Below, piece by piece: positions 46,201-55,319 of a stretch of DNA of 55,319 nt. The stretch comes from Cochliopodium minus (Eukaryota; Discosea; Himatismenida; Cochliopodiidae). Location: NCBI GenBank assembly GCA_024220525.1, contig JAMYWO010000265.1, forward strand, positions 1 to 55,319, given 5' to 3'. The translations under genes and the position numbers were made by a program. The notes beneath the pieces were generated by a model. The model was not told the DNA's origin. It saw only the letters and a program-made list of their open reading frames with translations, and searched no databases. Every line of letters begins with the position of its first letter. The first letter of the stretch is position 1.

Positions 46201-47278
46201 CTCTTTGTCCTCTATCTCCTTTAAATCCTTTTTGTCCATTGAGTCCTCTGGAACCTCTGTGACCTTTAAGCCCTTGCGGACCAGTTGCGCCAATTTCTCC
46301 TTGAGGACCAATATCTCCTTGATTCCCCTTTTCTCCTTGAGGTCCTATTTCTCCTTGTGGACCAGTTGCTCCCTCTTCACCAGTTGGACCTACTGCACCT
46401 GGACGACCGTTATCTCCTGAATTTCCTTTTTGACCTCTGCGACCTCTATCTCCTTTAAATCCTCTATGTCCTCTTTGACCTCTGCTTCCCTTTTCTCCAT
46501 CTAAACCGGTTGCTCCTTGAGGGCCAGTTGCTCCTGTTTCTCCTTGTTCACCAGCATTACCAGCAGGACCTTGTAATCCAGTAGGACCAAGTTCTCCTTT
46601 GCTTCCTTTAAATCCTCTGTGTCCTCTTTGACCTCTACTTCCTTTTTCTCCAGTATCTCCTTGTGAACCAGGTGTTCCAGCTCCAGTTGGACCTACTTCT
46701 CCTTGTTCTCCTTGTTCTCCTTTTTGTCCAGTTGCTCCAGTATCACCACGGCTACCTGCTTGCCCAGTTTCTCCAGTATTTCCTGTTGGACCAACATTAC
46801 CAGTAGGACCTCTTGGACCTTGAACACCGGTTGCACCAATTCTTCCAGGTCTTCCTCTTGATCCTTTTAATCCTTCTTCTCCTTTATCTCCTTTTTTTCC
46901 TTTTGGTCCTTGGTGACCATCTTCTCCTCTATCTCCTTTTCTTCCTCTTTTTCCATCATATCCAGCTTCTCCTTTTTGACCTTTTTGGAAATGAAAATCT
47001 TCATCATCTCCGTTGTAGAAATGTTCATCATTGTTATTATTATTTCCATAACCATTAATATTATTATTTTGAGTTGGTACTCCATAACTGTTTGTTTTCT
47101 TATTATTATTACTGTTTTTATTATTTTTTGTTGCAACAGTATTTTTATTGGTGTTATTGTTTGTGGGGTTGACTTTACCATTTGCAGAAGTTCTCATTTC
47201 TTTATTTTTTATATGGTTTGCCCTTGAAATAACTACCAACAGGAAGAAAATGCAAAAAAGTAATAAAAGCTTGTTCAT
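43265..47278 (-). CDS. Large secreted collagen-like protein
   Basis: A single exon, 1337 residues, starting at ATG 47278 with a signal peptide (MNKLLLLFCIFFLLVVISRA). An Asn-rich spacer (about 25-95) leads to KGQKGEAGYDGKRG and about 930 residues of Gly-X-Y. X and Y are dominated by Lys, Arg, Glu, Asp and Gln; Pro is scarce except in the first third, and RRGxKG/KGDRG blocks recur. At least one break occurs (GPTGAGTPG). The C-terminal about 300 residues form a non-collagen domain with about a dozen cysteines, followed by an acidic coiled coil. It probably trimerises in the extracellular matrix or surface coat. Low Pro and high charge resemble bacterial and giant-virus collagens more than animal ones. 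Confidence 0.92.
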   Translation of the reverse strand: MNKLLLLFCIFFLLVVISRANHIKNKEMRTSANGKVNPTNNNTNKNTVATKNNKNSNNNKKTNSYGVPTQNNNINGYGNNNNNDEHFYNGDDEDFHFQKGQKGEAGYDGKRGRKGDRGEDGHQGPKGKKGDKGEEGLKGSRGRPGRIGATGVQGPRGPTGNVGPTGNTGETGQAGSRGDTGATGQKGEQGEQGEVGPTGAGTPGSQGDTGEKGSRGQRGHRGFKGSKGELGPTGLQGPAGNAGEQGETGATGPQGATGLDGEKGSRGQRGHRGFKGDRGRRGQKGNSGDNGRPGAVGPTGEEGATGPQGEIGPQGEKGNQGDIGPQGEIGATGPQGLKGHRGSRGLNGQKGFKGDRGQRGKKGFRGQRGQKGIKGDQGLTGNDGATGATGETGATGATGETGATGVQGEKGFKGDRGQRGKKGLKGNEGRRGRHGEPGRPGSTGSQGIRGETGPQGEQGETGATGSVGPAGPTGVQGVQGEQGVQGEKGNKGDEGRRGRHGVKGDRGHRGRRGPQGQQGIDGATGVQGPQGGVGQQGAQGEKGIKGDRGRFGQKGNKGDEGAQGFRGQKGNKGDEGKKGRRGNRGFEGEKGIQGEQGIKGRHGRRGERGFEGAKGVKGDQGIQGRDGVKGEQGYHGIKGDEGEQGKRGLTGRRGKRGEQGFRGQKGDKGDQGIQGPLGEQGIQGVRGEKGYKGDEGVPGPRGKRGKFGPRGDVGEKGNHGKRGRVGEKGARGLQGFRGEKGFKGDQGRRGRRGEKGNQGDQGVTGEKGVAGQKGLKGDQGRQGEEGRQGEKGRRGPRGRKGLVGETGLKGNRGKRGSKGQRGDRGSQGFKGDQGRRGEKGTKGDQGITGIQGIKGVNGERGLKGHRGRKGQRGFAGEKGVKGDRGQLGPKGEIGVEGPRGFVGEKGVKGDRGQEGREGPSGKRGLKGDRGYEGLPGKKGRRGHRGNKGAKGDNGEKGRAGKRGLNGQKGVKGDRGQEGQRGEQGVRGFDGLKGKRGKKGVEGRKGDKGQKGERGRVNVYRETRVVNEVDSAFSKVERNRQSYFLLPSTIVAPQQFTASQPSDASKINLLSSVFVEKDNVLTSNSNYFADRENTFSSSCKEGQALTGGDCQWDMFNFVASESECRASDFKVDADCSTKKSDCVASVSTSQSLFNNQQETVVQEITFFDKNSQQFNIVSPKCKIAKLKEISQQQRKECGYFCFLHTIEKVYENEASFSCRYIPPQFDSISIPSSGSQVWDNAVKVVTVESFCAYESKPILNKKRDTISEEQEELSTKAEDKFFEEKEIDDLRESLKEEIEKEEKLEAEFKKLQDQENLRDEDLEKKLFSQIMQELAKKK

Positions 47279-47751
47279 ATTTAACAAAATAAAAAGGAAA
47301 CTCTCTTTTTTTTTTTTTAAATAATAATTTGATATAAAATATAATTTTTTAAATACTCACTAAAAAATTATTTTTTTAAATTGTCATTTTGATGTGTCAA
47401 TTAAAAAATAAAAAAAAAAAATTTTTTTCTCAAATTAATTTTAAAGAAAAGAAAAGGAAAGGAGAATATTTGAAAGCTAATTGATGAATGATCAATTAAT
47501 TTTAATGGAAAATCCCCTTATTAAATTTTCAAAATTCCACTTGTGTATTTAATCCAAACTACAAAGTTCTAAATTTTCAAATTTTTTATAAAAAATATTA
47601 AAACTATTATTTCAAGATTTAAACTAATTTTTCATATCACATGTCTTTGTTTATTAGACTTTAAGTTACCTTTGAAACAAAAAATATTTTTTGAACAAAA
47701 TTTAATTCTTTTTTTGGAAAAGGAGAAATTTAATTCCCTTTAACAAAATAA
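47279..47751. other. Intergenic, no gene seen
   Basis: A spacer between the large collagen start and the coiled-coil gene's 3' end. No coding ORF, RNA gene or repeat was recognised. Confidence 0.5.
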
Positions 47752-50700
47752 TTAATTTCTATTGAAATTTGGAGATTGAGGGATAGTTGCTTGTTGGTTG
47801 AGAGTGGAGGTCAAAGAACGAGGTTTTCTTCTACTGGAAAGAGGAACTTCGTTTTCTTTGTTGGAAATGAGATCAAAGTTACCCAATTTAGGATTGAGTT
47901 GCTTCATAGTTTGTTTGAGATTCAAAATTTCGGTGTCTTTTTGCTCCACTTTCAATTCAAGAGCAGCCAAAGTTTGTTTGAGTTTGATATTTTCCTCTTT
48001 GACATTGTAGTGATAGTTGACATTGTTCTTATGATTGTTATTTACAATTTTGGAATTATCTTCATTGAGTCTGTTACATTCTTTTTCGAAAGTATCTCTT
48101 TCCTTCTGCGCAAGTTTCAACTCTTGTTCCAAATCTTTGACCTTGTTGATGTAGAAAGAAGGATCGGTGTTCTTTTTCTTGGATTCTTCCAGTTGTTTTT
48201 CGAGTTTTTTGATTTGATCTTGGCTTCTCAACACAGTTACCTTTTCTTCTTTCAAGTCCGATGCCAACTGATTGATTTTCTTCTTGTAAGATTCAACAGA
48301 ACCGTTCAACTCTCTGAAAGCTTTGTTGTTGGACAAATCTTTCTCTTTGTTTTCCTTCTCGAGGTTTTGGATGGACATTACAGAGTCTTTGAGTTTGTTT
48401 TCCAATTCTCTCATTGACTCTTGTGTTTTCAAAGAAAGAGAAGAAATAGATTCCAATGTTTCGTTGGTTTGTAAGAGTTTTTCTTGTTTCTCTTCAAGTT
48501 GCAACCTGAGAACAAATGTTTCTTCTTCCATCTTTCTGAGCTCTTCTTTTTCTTTTTCGGATTCTACCAAAGAAGATTCTAGGCTTTCTTTCAACTTTGT
48601 TGTTTCCATCAACATTGACTCTAATTGCAAGTTACGTTGAGAAGATTCCTTCAAACTGTTTTCTAATTCTTCGTTTTTGAGGTTAGTAACTTTCAAAGAG
48701 GATTGCAAGCTGTTCGAGAGTTGGTTACTTTCTTTCAAGCTATTCTCGAGGGTGTTGTTTTGTTCTGAAAAGTCTTTCAAGTTGTGTTCCAAATGTTCGT
48801 TGCGTTGGGTTATAATTGTCAATGAAGATTCGAGCTTTTCAGTCTTGAGATTAGAATCTTTGAGATCGTTTTCCATTTGTTTCTTTTCTTTATTCAAATT
48901 TTCGATCATGGTTTCAAAACTGAGAGAAGTTTCTTTTAGAGAAGACTTTGTTTGTTCAAGTTGTTGCTTCATATCTATCAAGATGCAATCAGTCTTTTCT
49001 TTCTCTTCGATGATTTGTCTCAAATCAGATTTCACTCTTTCCTTCTCATCATAAGTTTCTTTCAAAGTGTTTTGAGATTGCAAAAGTTGATTGGAGACTT
49101 CGTTGAAAGAAGTTTGTGATTGTTCAAGTTGGAGAGAGACCTCTTTCAATGAATTTTTGAATTCTTCTTTTTCATCACGGGTCTCCTTGAGAACAGTCTC
49201 GATTTCTTCTTTTTGTTTGTTCACCTCTTTCAAAGTAGATTGAGTTTGATCGAGTTCAGTGTTGGTGTCTCTCAATGAAGATTCAAACTTTTCGGTTGTA
49301 TCTCTCAAAATAGATTCTACTTTTTCTTTCTCTTCGATGATTTGTCTCAAATCCGATTCCACTTTTTCCTTCTCATCACATGTTTCTTTCAAAGTGTTTT
49401 GAGATTGCAAAAGTTGATTGGAGACTTCGTTGAAAGAAGTTTGTGATTGTTCAAGTTGGAGAGAGACATCTTTCAGTGAAGATTCAATTTTTTCTTTCTC
49501 TTCGCAGGTTACTTTCAAAGAAGACTCGAGTTGTTCCTTTTGTTCGGTGATATCCCTTAGAGTGTTTTGAGTTTGTTCAATTTCTTCTCTCATTATGTTG
49601 GATGAGGTTTCCAACTCTTCTTTTGCTTGAGATGTTTCTCTTAATTTCACTTGCAAGTTTTCTCTTGCTTCTATGTTTTCGTTAAGGAAGTTTTGTGTTT
49701 CAGAAAGTTGTTCAGTGGTGACTCTCAAGGCAACTTCGTTTTGTTGGTTTTTAAGGGTGGATTCTTTCAAACAAGTTTGGGATTGCTCAAGTAGGCTTGA
49801 TATCTCTTTCAAAGAAGTTTCAATTTCTTCTTTTTCTTCACGGGTCTCCTTGAGAATGGTCCCAATTTCTTCTTTTTGGTGATTCACCTCTTTCAAAGAA
49901 GTTTGAGTATGATCAAGTTGTTCAATGGTTTCTCTCAAGGAGTTTTGGGTTTGTTGAATTTGTTCATTGGCTCCTTCCAACTTGATTTCCAACTGCTCTT
50001 TTACTTCAGTTGTTTGTTTTAAGCTTGTTCGAGTGTCTTCGAGTTGATGTGAAATTTCATTCAAAGCAAGATCAAGTTTTTTTTTTTCAAAGGAGGTTTC
50101 TTGTAAGGAAGATTCAAGTTGTTCTTTAACTTTTGTGATTTCCTTCAAAGAAGATTCTGTTTTTTCTTTTTGTTCAAAAGTCTCTCTCAAAGAATCCTCA
50201 AGCTTCTCGTTTTTGAGGTGAGTTTCGTTTAAAGAAGATTGGGTTTCTTCAAGTTGGGTGTTGGTCTCCTTCAAAGAAGATTCAAGTTGCTCTTTGACTA
50301 CAGTAACTTCTCTCAATTCTACCTCTAATTCATCTTTTTGCTGCTTTGTTGCTTTTAATGAAGATTCAATCTGATCTTTTTGTTCGTTACAGCTGACCAA
50401 TGAAGATTCAAGTTGAACATTTAACAATTTAGACTTATTCAAAGAGGATTCAAGTTGATCATTTCTACTCTCAGATTCTTCCAAAGAGTTTTCCAATACA
50501 ATTTTTTGGGAAGAAAGTTGTTCAAAGGATACTTGGAGCTCACCAAGTTGTTTGGTGATTTCTAGGATGTGTGATTGTAATAGAATCTTTTCTCTTTCCA
50601 AACTTTCTTTTTCTTCTTCAACATTTTTCAATTTGTCCTTGGTTTCGTTGATCCCAACACCAGCTTGCTCGAGATTCGATTCCAAAGCACTTATCTTTTG

Positions 50701-53700
50701 AGAAGTTTCTTTAAGGTGTTTTTCTAATGAATTTCTTTCTCTTTCAGAAATTTCTAAAGAAGTTCCTAGTTGGCTGCATATTTGTCTTGACTGAGACAAA
50801 TTTTCTTCGAGGCTTTCGATGTTATTTTTAGAGTTAAGAAGAGAGTCTTGCATTTCTTTGATTTGAATTTGGTTCTTTTCTACACTTTCTTGCAAATCTT
50901 GGTTGTCTTGGTTGCTTTGTTTCAAAAGATTTTTGTAGTTGATCTTCTTTGTTTTGGTTTGGTTCAACAACTCTGAGGCTTGTTTCAAATCGTTCAAGGT
51001 ATTTTCGAGTTGGGTGAAAGTTTCGTTGAAATCATTGTTGGATTTTACAAGATCTTCAGATGCTTTTTCATACTTTTCTCTTTGTTCATCAAGATCAATT
51101 TCGAGTTGTTTTTTTTGTTGATCCATTGACTCCAAAGTTTTTAAGGTGTTGTCCAAAGTGTTCATAGTTTGCATCAATTCACTTTGCAGTTGTTGATTTT
51201 CTTTAGTTGTATCTTTCAAAGATGATTCTATTTCTTCCTTTGCCTCTATTGTCTCTTTCAAGGAAACAACCAATCTTCCTTTTTCCTCAATTTCGGTGTG
51301 GAGATCCTTTTCGACGGAAATAATCTTTTCTTCGAGGGATTGGTTATTCTTTTCAGAAGATTGGAGATCTTTTTGTGCAGACTCGAGTTGTCCTGACAAC
51401 AAACCAATTTGGGTTTCCTTTTCGATGATGACTTGCTTGGATTCTTTTATTTGATCTTGTGCGTTAGAAAATGCATCCTGTACCTCCTCCAAGAGCTCAG
51501 TGATCTTATCCAACTGAGATCCTTGTTCATTGCATTGATCTTCGAGTTGTCTACACATTTGTTCAGAAGATTTCAATCTTTCCATGAAATCTTGCTTTTC
51601 GAGAATCTCTTGTTCGAACAATTCATCTTTTTCTTTGAGGGTGTTCTCCAATTCAGAAGAAAACTGTTGAGATTTTTGCAATGCTTCACATAACTCACTT
51701 TTTTCTTCAGAAAGTGTCGCAAACTTGATTTCCAATTCCTCCAAGGCGCCTTGTTTTTGGAGAAGAAACTCTTTGAGCTCTCCATTTTCTTTCGTGGATT
51801 TGTCCAACAAAGAATTCAAAGATACGATCTTGTTATTGCATTCATCAACATTGGAAATCAATCCTTGATTGATTTGATTGGAATTCAACAATTCTTTTTC
51901 TATTTCTTGCTTTTCCAATCTGGTGGTTTGGAGAGATCTCTCTACTTCTTCATTTCTCTCTTTTGATTCAGAAAGTTGTTGCTCGACATTTCTGAGTGTG
52001 AATTGTGTTTCTTGGATGACGTGCTCTGCATCTTTCAAGTTGGAGAACATCTCTTCAATCTTCTTGTTGAACAACTCAACAGAGTTTTGGAGTAGGATGA
52101 TCTCTTGGTTTTTTTGGTAGAGAGATTCTACAAGGTTTTGATTTTCGTGTTTGGTCTCAGTGTAAAGGTTATCAGATGATTCTTTCTTTCTTTCCATTTC
52201 TTCGATTGTTTTAAGAAGATTTTCTCTTTCGAGTTTTGATTCGTTGATTTCTTGCAACATCTTTTCTTTGAGTTGAGATTCAGTAAGCAGAGAAGCTTCA
52301 AGTTGTTGTTTTTGTTCCTTCAATTCCTTGATATCTTTCTCCAATGACTCTTTTTCTTCCAATTCGCTCGAGAGAGTATTTGATAAGAGATTAATCTTCT
52401 TTTCCAATTCCTCTTTTTGTTGGATGTTTGATTGTTCGATCATGAAGTTTTCCTTCTTTGCAACTTGCAAGAATTCCTCAAGATCCTCCATCTTATCTTC
52501 TGCAGTGTAAAGACTCTTTCTTGCGTACTTCAATTCCCTCTCAAGAATTTCGATCGCCATGTACAACTCTTCCACTTTGCTTTGTTTTTCGTTTGATTCC
52601 TCTTCCAACGAAGAAATTGTCCTCTTTATCTTTCCTATCTCCAAATTTTGATCTTGGTGGATCTTCTTTGACTCTTTTAACTCTTTTTCTGCATTCTCAA
52701 TCTGAGATTCTTTTTGGGAGATATAGTTGGTGAGTGTTTCTGCTTTCTCCATCAGAAAATCATTGTTTGATTTGAGCTCCTTCATATCTTCATTCATTCT
52801 ATTCCCCTCTTGCTCCAATTCTCTGTTCTTATTGAGATATTCCTCCAAAAGCATCCCCTTTTCCTCATTCTCTTCCTTTGCCCTCTTCAATGATTCCTCC
52901 AATTCTGATTTTTGCTTTTCAATACATTGGTATTGTTGAGACATCTCTTCCATTTGAATTTCCTTCTTGGATAAAAGATCAGAGATCTCTTTGTTCTTGC
53001 ATTCTTCCAATTCGATTAATTTGGTCATCTCTTCAATTTTGGAGCAGAATTCATTGATTTTGTTGTGTAATGATGAGATTGTGAGCAAATATTCTTCTAT
53101 ATTCTTTTCATATTGTTCAATTTTTTCAGATTGCATTTCTGAATTTTGATTTGTCTGTTTATTATTCTCCCTTTCCTTCTCCAATTTCCCATTTAGAGAT
53201 TCCACCAATTTTGCTTTGGATATCATCTCTTGCTCTAATGTTGTTATTTGTTGCTTGCATCCTTTCAATTCCTTTTGTAAATTTTCATTTCCTAAAATTT
53301 GTTGATTGATTTTATCTTTTCTTTGCTCATCTCTTGATACCTAAATGTATTCATTTTTTTTTGAATTTATAAATAAAAAAAAAAAACGTTATTTTTATTT
53401 TACCTTTTTTTGCAAATTTTCAATCTTTTGAGTCAATTCCAATATCTCTTTTCTTTGTGATACTTTATCTTTTTGGAGATTCATCAACTCTTCTTTACTT
53501 TGTTTGAGATCCAACTTCAATTTTTCGACTTTAGTTTGCAATTTCTCGTTGTCTTTCTTCAAGAGATCTCTGGTGGTGTGATTTGCTTCCAATTTTTTGA
53601 TGGAAACATCCAATTTTTGTCTTATATTTCTGATGCCTGATTTCAACTTTTGGCTTGAATCCTCTCCTCTATTGTGTATTTCTTTAATAGCAGATATAAT

Positions 53701-53925
53701 AAGTGGTGATTCTGGGTTTGATGTGCTTCTACGATGTTTAGTAGGTGTATTTACTTGAAATACTGTGAAACTTTCCCTTGGCAAATTATGCGTGTTAATA
53801 CTTTGTCTCAATTTCTCTTTCTCATTTATGTCGTAATATCCTGGTCCCAATTTTGAATTTTGTTTATTCTTTTCTTCCAACTCATTGAAGAATGTTTTTC
53901 TTTTTGAATTCTTACTCCAATCCAT
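47752..53925 (-). CDS. Giant coiled-coil protein (~2,040 aa)
   Basis: Two exons. Exon 1 (53404-53925) starts at ATG 53925 and encodes a basic N-terminus with SKLGPGYYDINEKEK, which looks like a single SHIPPO/STPGR motif (PGPGxY), and an early coiled coil. Exon 2 (47752-53340) joins in phase at KK/VSRDEQRKD. It is almost entirely heptad-type coiled coil with repeats of the form LESSLKExxxQLEQTQSSL, ending in a short basic tail (SSRRKPRSLTSTL). The composition is Glu, Lys, Gln, Leu and Ser. Golgins, centrosomal and axonemal proteins look alike at this level, so no orthology is claimed. The N-terminal motif would favour a microtubule or flagellar site (inference). Confidence 0.85.
49055..49467. 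repeat. 86-base perfect duplication inside the coiled-coil gene
   Basis: 49055-49140 and 49382-49467 are identical, 327 bases (109 codons) apart, with near-identical flanks. Both encode SLQLEQSQTSFNEVSNQLLQ and its surroundings. It is a recent in-frame duplication. Confidence 0.9.
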
Positions 53926-54191
53926 TTAACTTTTGAACTTTTTTTTTATTTTTTCAGTTTTAACGTTATATTTTTTGAATTATAATTTTGAATTGCGCCA
54001 AAAAAAATAAATTCAGTTGTTTGAAATAATTCCAAATACGTTTCGATAAAGAAAAAAAAGTGGCGGCAAATTTAAAAATGGCTCTACTTGCTTACAAATT
54101 GACTAAATGCTATCGTTTAAATATTAAAAATAAGTTCTTCCCAAACCCTTTTTTGAACTTGAAACAGCATTTGGATCAACTGTAAATGGAA

Positions 54192-54396
54192 TTAAAATGC
54201 AGTTCCTTGAACTTCAATTCCAAAAAGTTGATTTGAAGAATTCCCAACAAGATTGGATTGATAGCTTCCGGTCACAAGATTTTTTGTAAAACTGCTATCA
54301 CCAATCTTTGTTAATCTTGTGGCTTGTAATGATTGTGGGAGTTTGACAAAAGTATCCAAGAATCAAAAAAGCAATTATAAAACACAAAAATTTCAT
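54192..54396 (-). CDS. Possible small secreted protein (about 60 aa), very short intron
   Basis: ATG 54396 gives a signal-peptide-like start (MKFLCFIIAFLILGYF). A second open frame encodes TRLTKIGDSSFTKNLVTGS, then NLVGNSSNQLFGIEVQGTAF and a stop at 54192. The two frames connect in phase if a 25-base GT..AG segment is removed after GYF; otherwise a one-base frame change separates them. The coding character of both parts is good. No family recognised. Confidence 0.45.
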
Positions 54397-54473
54397 TTTT
54401 TTAGAGAGTTTTTAAAAAGTTTTCAGAGAATTTAAAAAAAATTAATATAAATAAAAATTAAAATAATTTAATG

Positions 54474-55134
54474 TTATTTGTCTTCTTCAATAGCAATTAG
54501 TTTGCGTCTGTAATCATCAAAATCACCTTCAAATTCGATGATTCTACCATCATCAATTATCCACAAATCATTACATACGAGACGGATGAGTCTCTCATTG
54601 TGAGTGACCAACAAAATGGCGCCGTTGTAGTCGTTCAAAGCTTGCGCAAGGATATCAACAGTCTCCACATCCAAGTGATTTTCAGGTTCATCCAATATGA
54701 GCATGTTAGGGTTAGGATAGGACATGATAGCGAATTGGAGACGACTCTTTTGTCCTCCTAAAAAAAAATTAAAAAAAACAGTAAAAATTAAAAATGAATT
54801 TTTTCATGGAATAAAATACAAAAAGAAATGTTTTAAGAATTTTTTTTATTAAGAAAAAAGGTTTACCTGAAAGAGTTCTGATTTGTTGCAAGGCGAGTTC
54901 ACCAGAGATTCCAAACTTACCCAAATAGGATCTGTACTCCAACTCTTTCTTTCCAGGAAATTTCTTTTGAAGGAATTCGATACAAGTGAGGTCAACCTCG
55001 AGATGATCGACGTGATGCTGAGAAAAGCGGCCAAAGTTGACACGATTGTTGATGTTAATGTATCCGTCGGTAGGTTGGACTTCTCCTGTAAGGAGTTTGA
55101 GCAACGTGGACTTACCTTGACCATTAGCTCCAAC
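54474..55134 (-). CDS. ABCF3: ABC-F ATPase, GCN20/ABCF3 type, C-terminal part
   Basis: The second ATPase domain of the gene whose start is at 16988. Two exons in the window: 54867-55134 and 54474-54757. The first begins directly after an AG acceptor with VGANGQGKSTLLKLLTGE (Walker A), then FGRFSQHHVDHL and the GCN20/ABCF3-typical KFPGKKELEYRSYLGKFGI. The TLSGGQKSRLQFA signature crosses the splice. Walker B MLILDEPENHLD (Glu where many ABCF proteins have Thr after DEP) and TLL-type H-loop VTHNERLIRLV follow. Its first exon fits in phase 0 after DSRIAF at 14853. No N-terminal half lies to its right inside the window, which ends within the intron. Confidence 0.93.
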
Positions 55135-55242
55135 CTTTTCAATTAATGGTTAATTAAAAAAAAAATCACAACTAACAATAAATAATGAATTATTTAAACA
55201 AACAATCAAATAATCAAAAAATGATGGAAAATTAATAATAAT

Positions 55243-55319
55243 TTTTTTTTTTTTCAGGAAGCATAATTTCTACATTTAGTTCAGTATTCACTGAAGTTTG
55301 TCATCATTAAAAAAAAAAA
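55243..55319 (+). repeat. 77-base direct repeat, copy 2 (window end)
   Basis: Identical to 14693-14769 and ends exactly at the last base of the window. It lies in the ABCF intron upstream (on the minus strand) of the VGANGQGKST exon. Confidence 0.95.

Noticed and set aside
43286-47227. Many Ser/Phe/Leu-rich ORFs on the plus strand opposite the large collagen
   Set aside because: Antisense shadows of Gly-X-Y codons; no start context, domains or signal sequences.
47776-53149. Plus-strand ORFs opposite the coiled-coil gene
   Set aside because: Complement of Glu/Lys/Leu heptads; Phe/Ser-rich and without features.
1-55319. Retroelements, Polinton-like elements, DNA transposons, CRISPR arrays
   Set aside because: No reverse transcriptase, integrase, transposase or capsid motif, no long terminal repeats and no spaced repeat arrays were seen.

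Overview
The window is nuclear DNA from an AT-rich, intron-rich eukaryotic microbe, most likely a free-living amoeboid or flagellate protist. Support comes from T-rich GT..AG introns of about 25 to 270 bases, long Asn runs encoded by AAT triplets (as in dictyostelids), a nuclear-type mitochondrial SCOT and carrier, and the set of PIG-M, GCN20-type ABCF, Ubc13 and neurofibromin-like genes. All genes read well in the standard code. I cannot name the species.

Layout of 1-14,532: the 3' part of a GH31 alpha-glucosidase (+) running into an Asn-rich tail; a large LRR/Asn-rich/TKL-like kinase gene (-); PIG-M (+), only 24 bases away head to head; a membrane-anchored P-loop ATPase (-); and a fragment of a signalling-type ATPase (+) cut by a 160-base gap. 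Layout of 14,693-40,892: the N-terminal part of an ABCF3/GCN20 gene (-), a MIR-repeat gene, a small Cys-rich secreted protein, a secreted protein built of 14 phage-tail-fibre-like repeats, an F-box/RING-CH membrane protein, SCOT, then ankyrin (+), RCC1 (-) and kelch (-) genes, an OafA-type acyltransferase with SGNH domain (-), Ubc13 (+) and a neurofibromin-like RasGAP/Sec14 gene (+), cut at position 40,893. Layout of 40,894-55,319: a cut collagen gene (-), a mitochondrial carrier (+), a 1,337-residue collagen (-), a ~2,040-residue coiled-coil protein (-), a small secreted ORF and the C-terminal part of the ABCF gene (-).

Two points stand out. First, the piece after the gap starts with the same 77 bases that end the window, and the two ABCF halves at its opposite ends join in frame through an intron containing those 77 bases. 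The real order therefore has the right end of the window directly next to position 14,693: this is a mis-ordered scaffold, a collapsed tandem repeat or a circle of about 40.5 kb. Second, three neighbouring genes with unrelated repeat scaffolds (ankyrin, RCC1, kelch) share a C-terminal box of about 45 residues (W..(S/T)H..FP...), which looks like an adaptor module. They lie between an F-box/RING-CH gene and a Ubc13 E2 gene, hinting at ubiquitin-linked adaptors, although physical proximity is weak evidence in a eukaryote.
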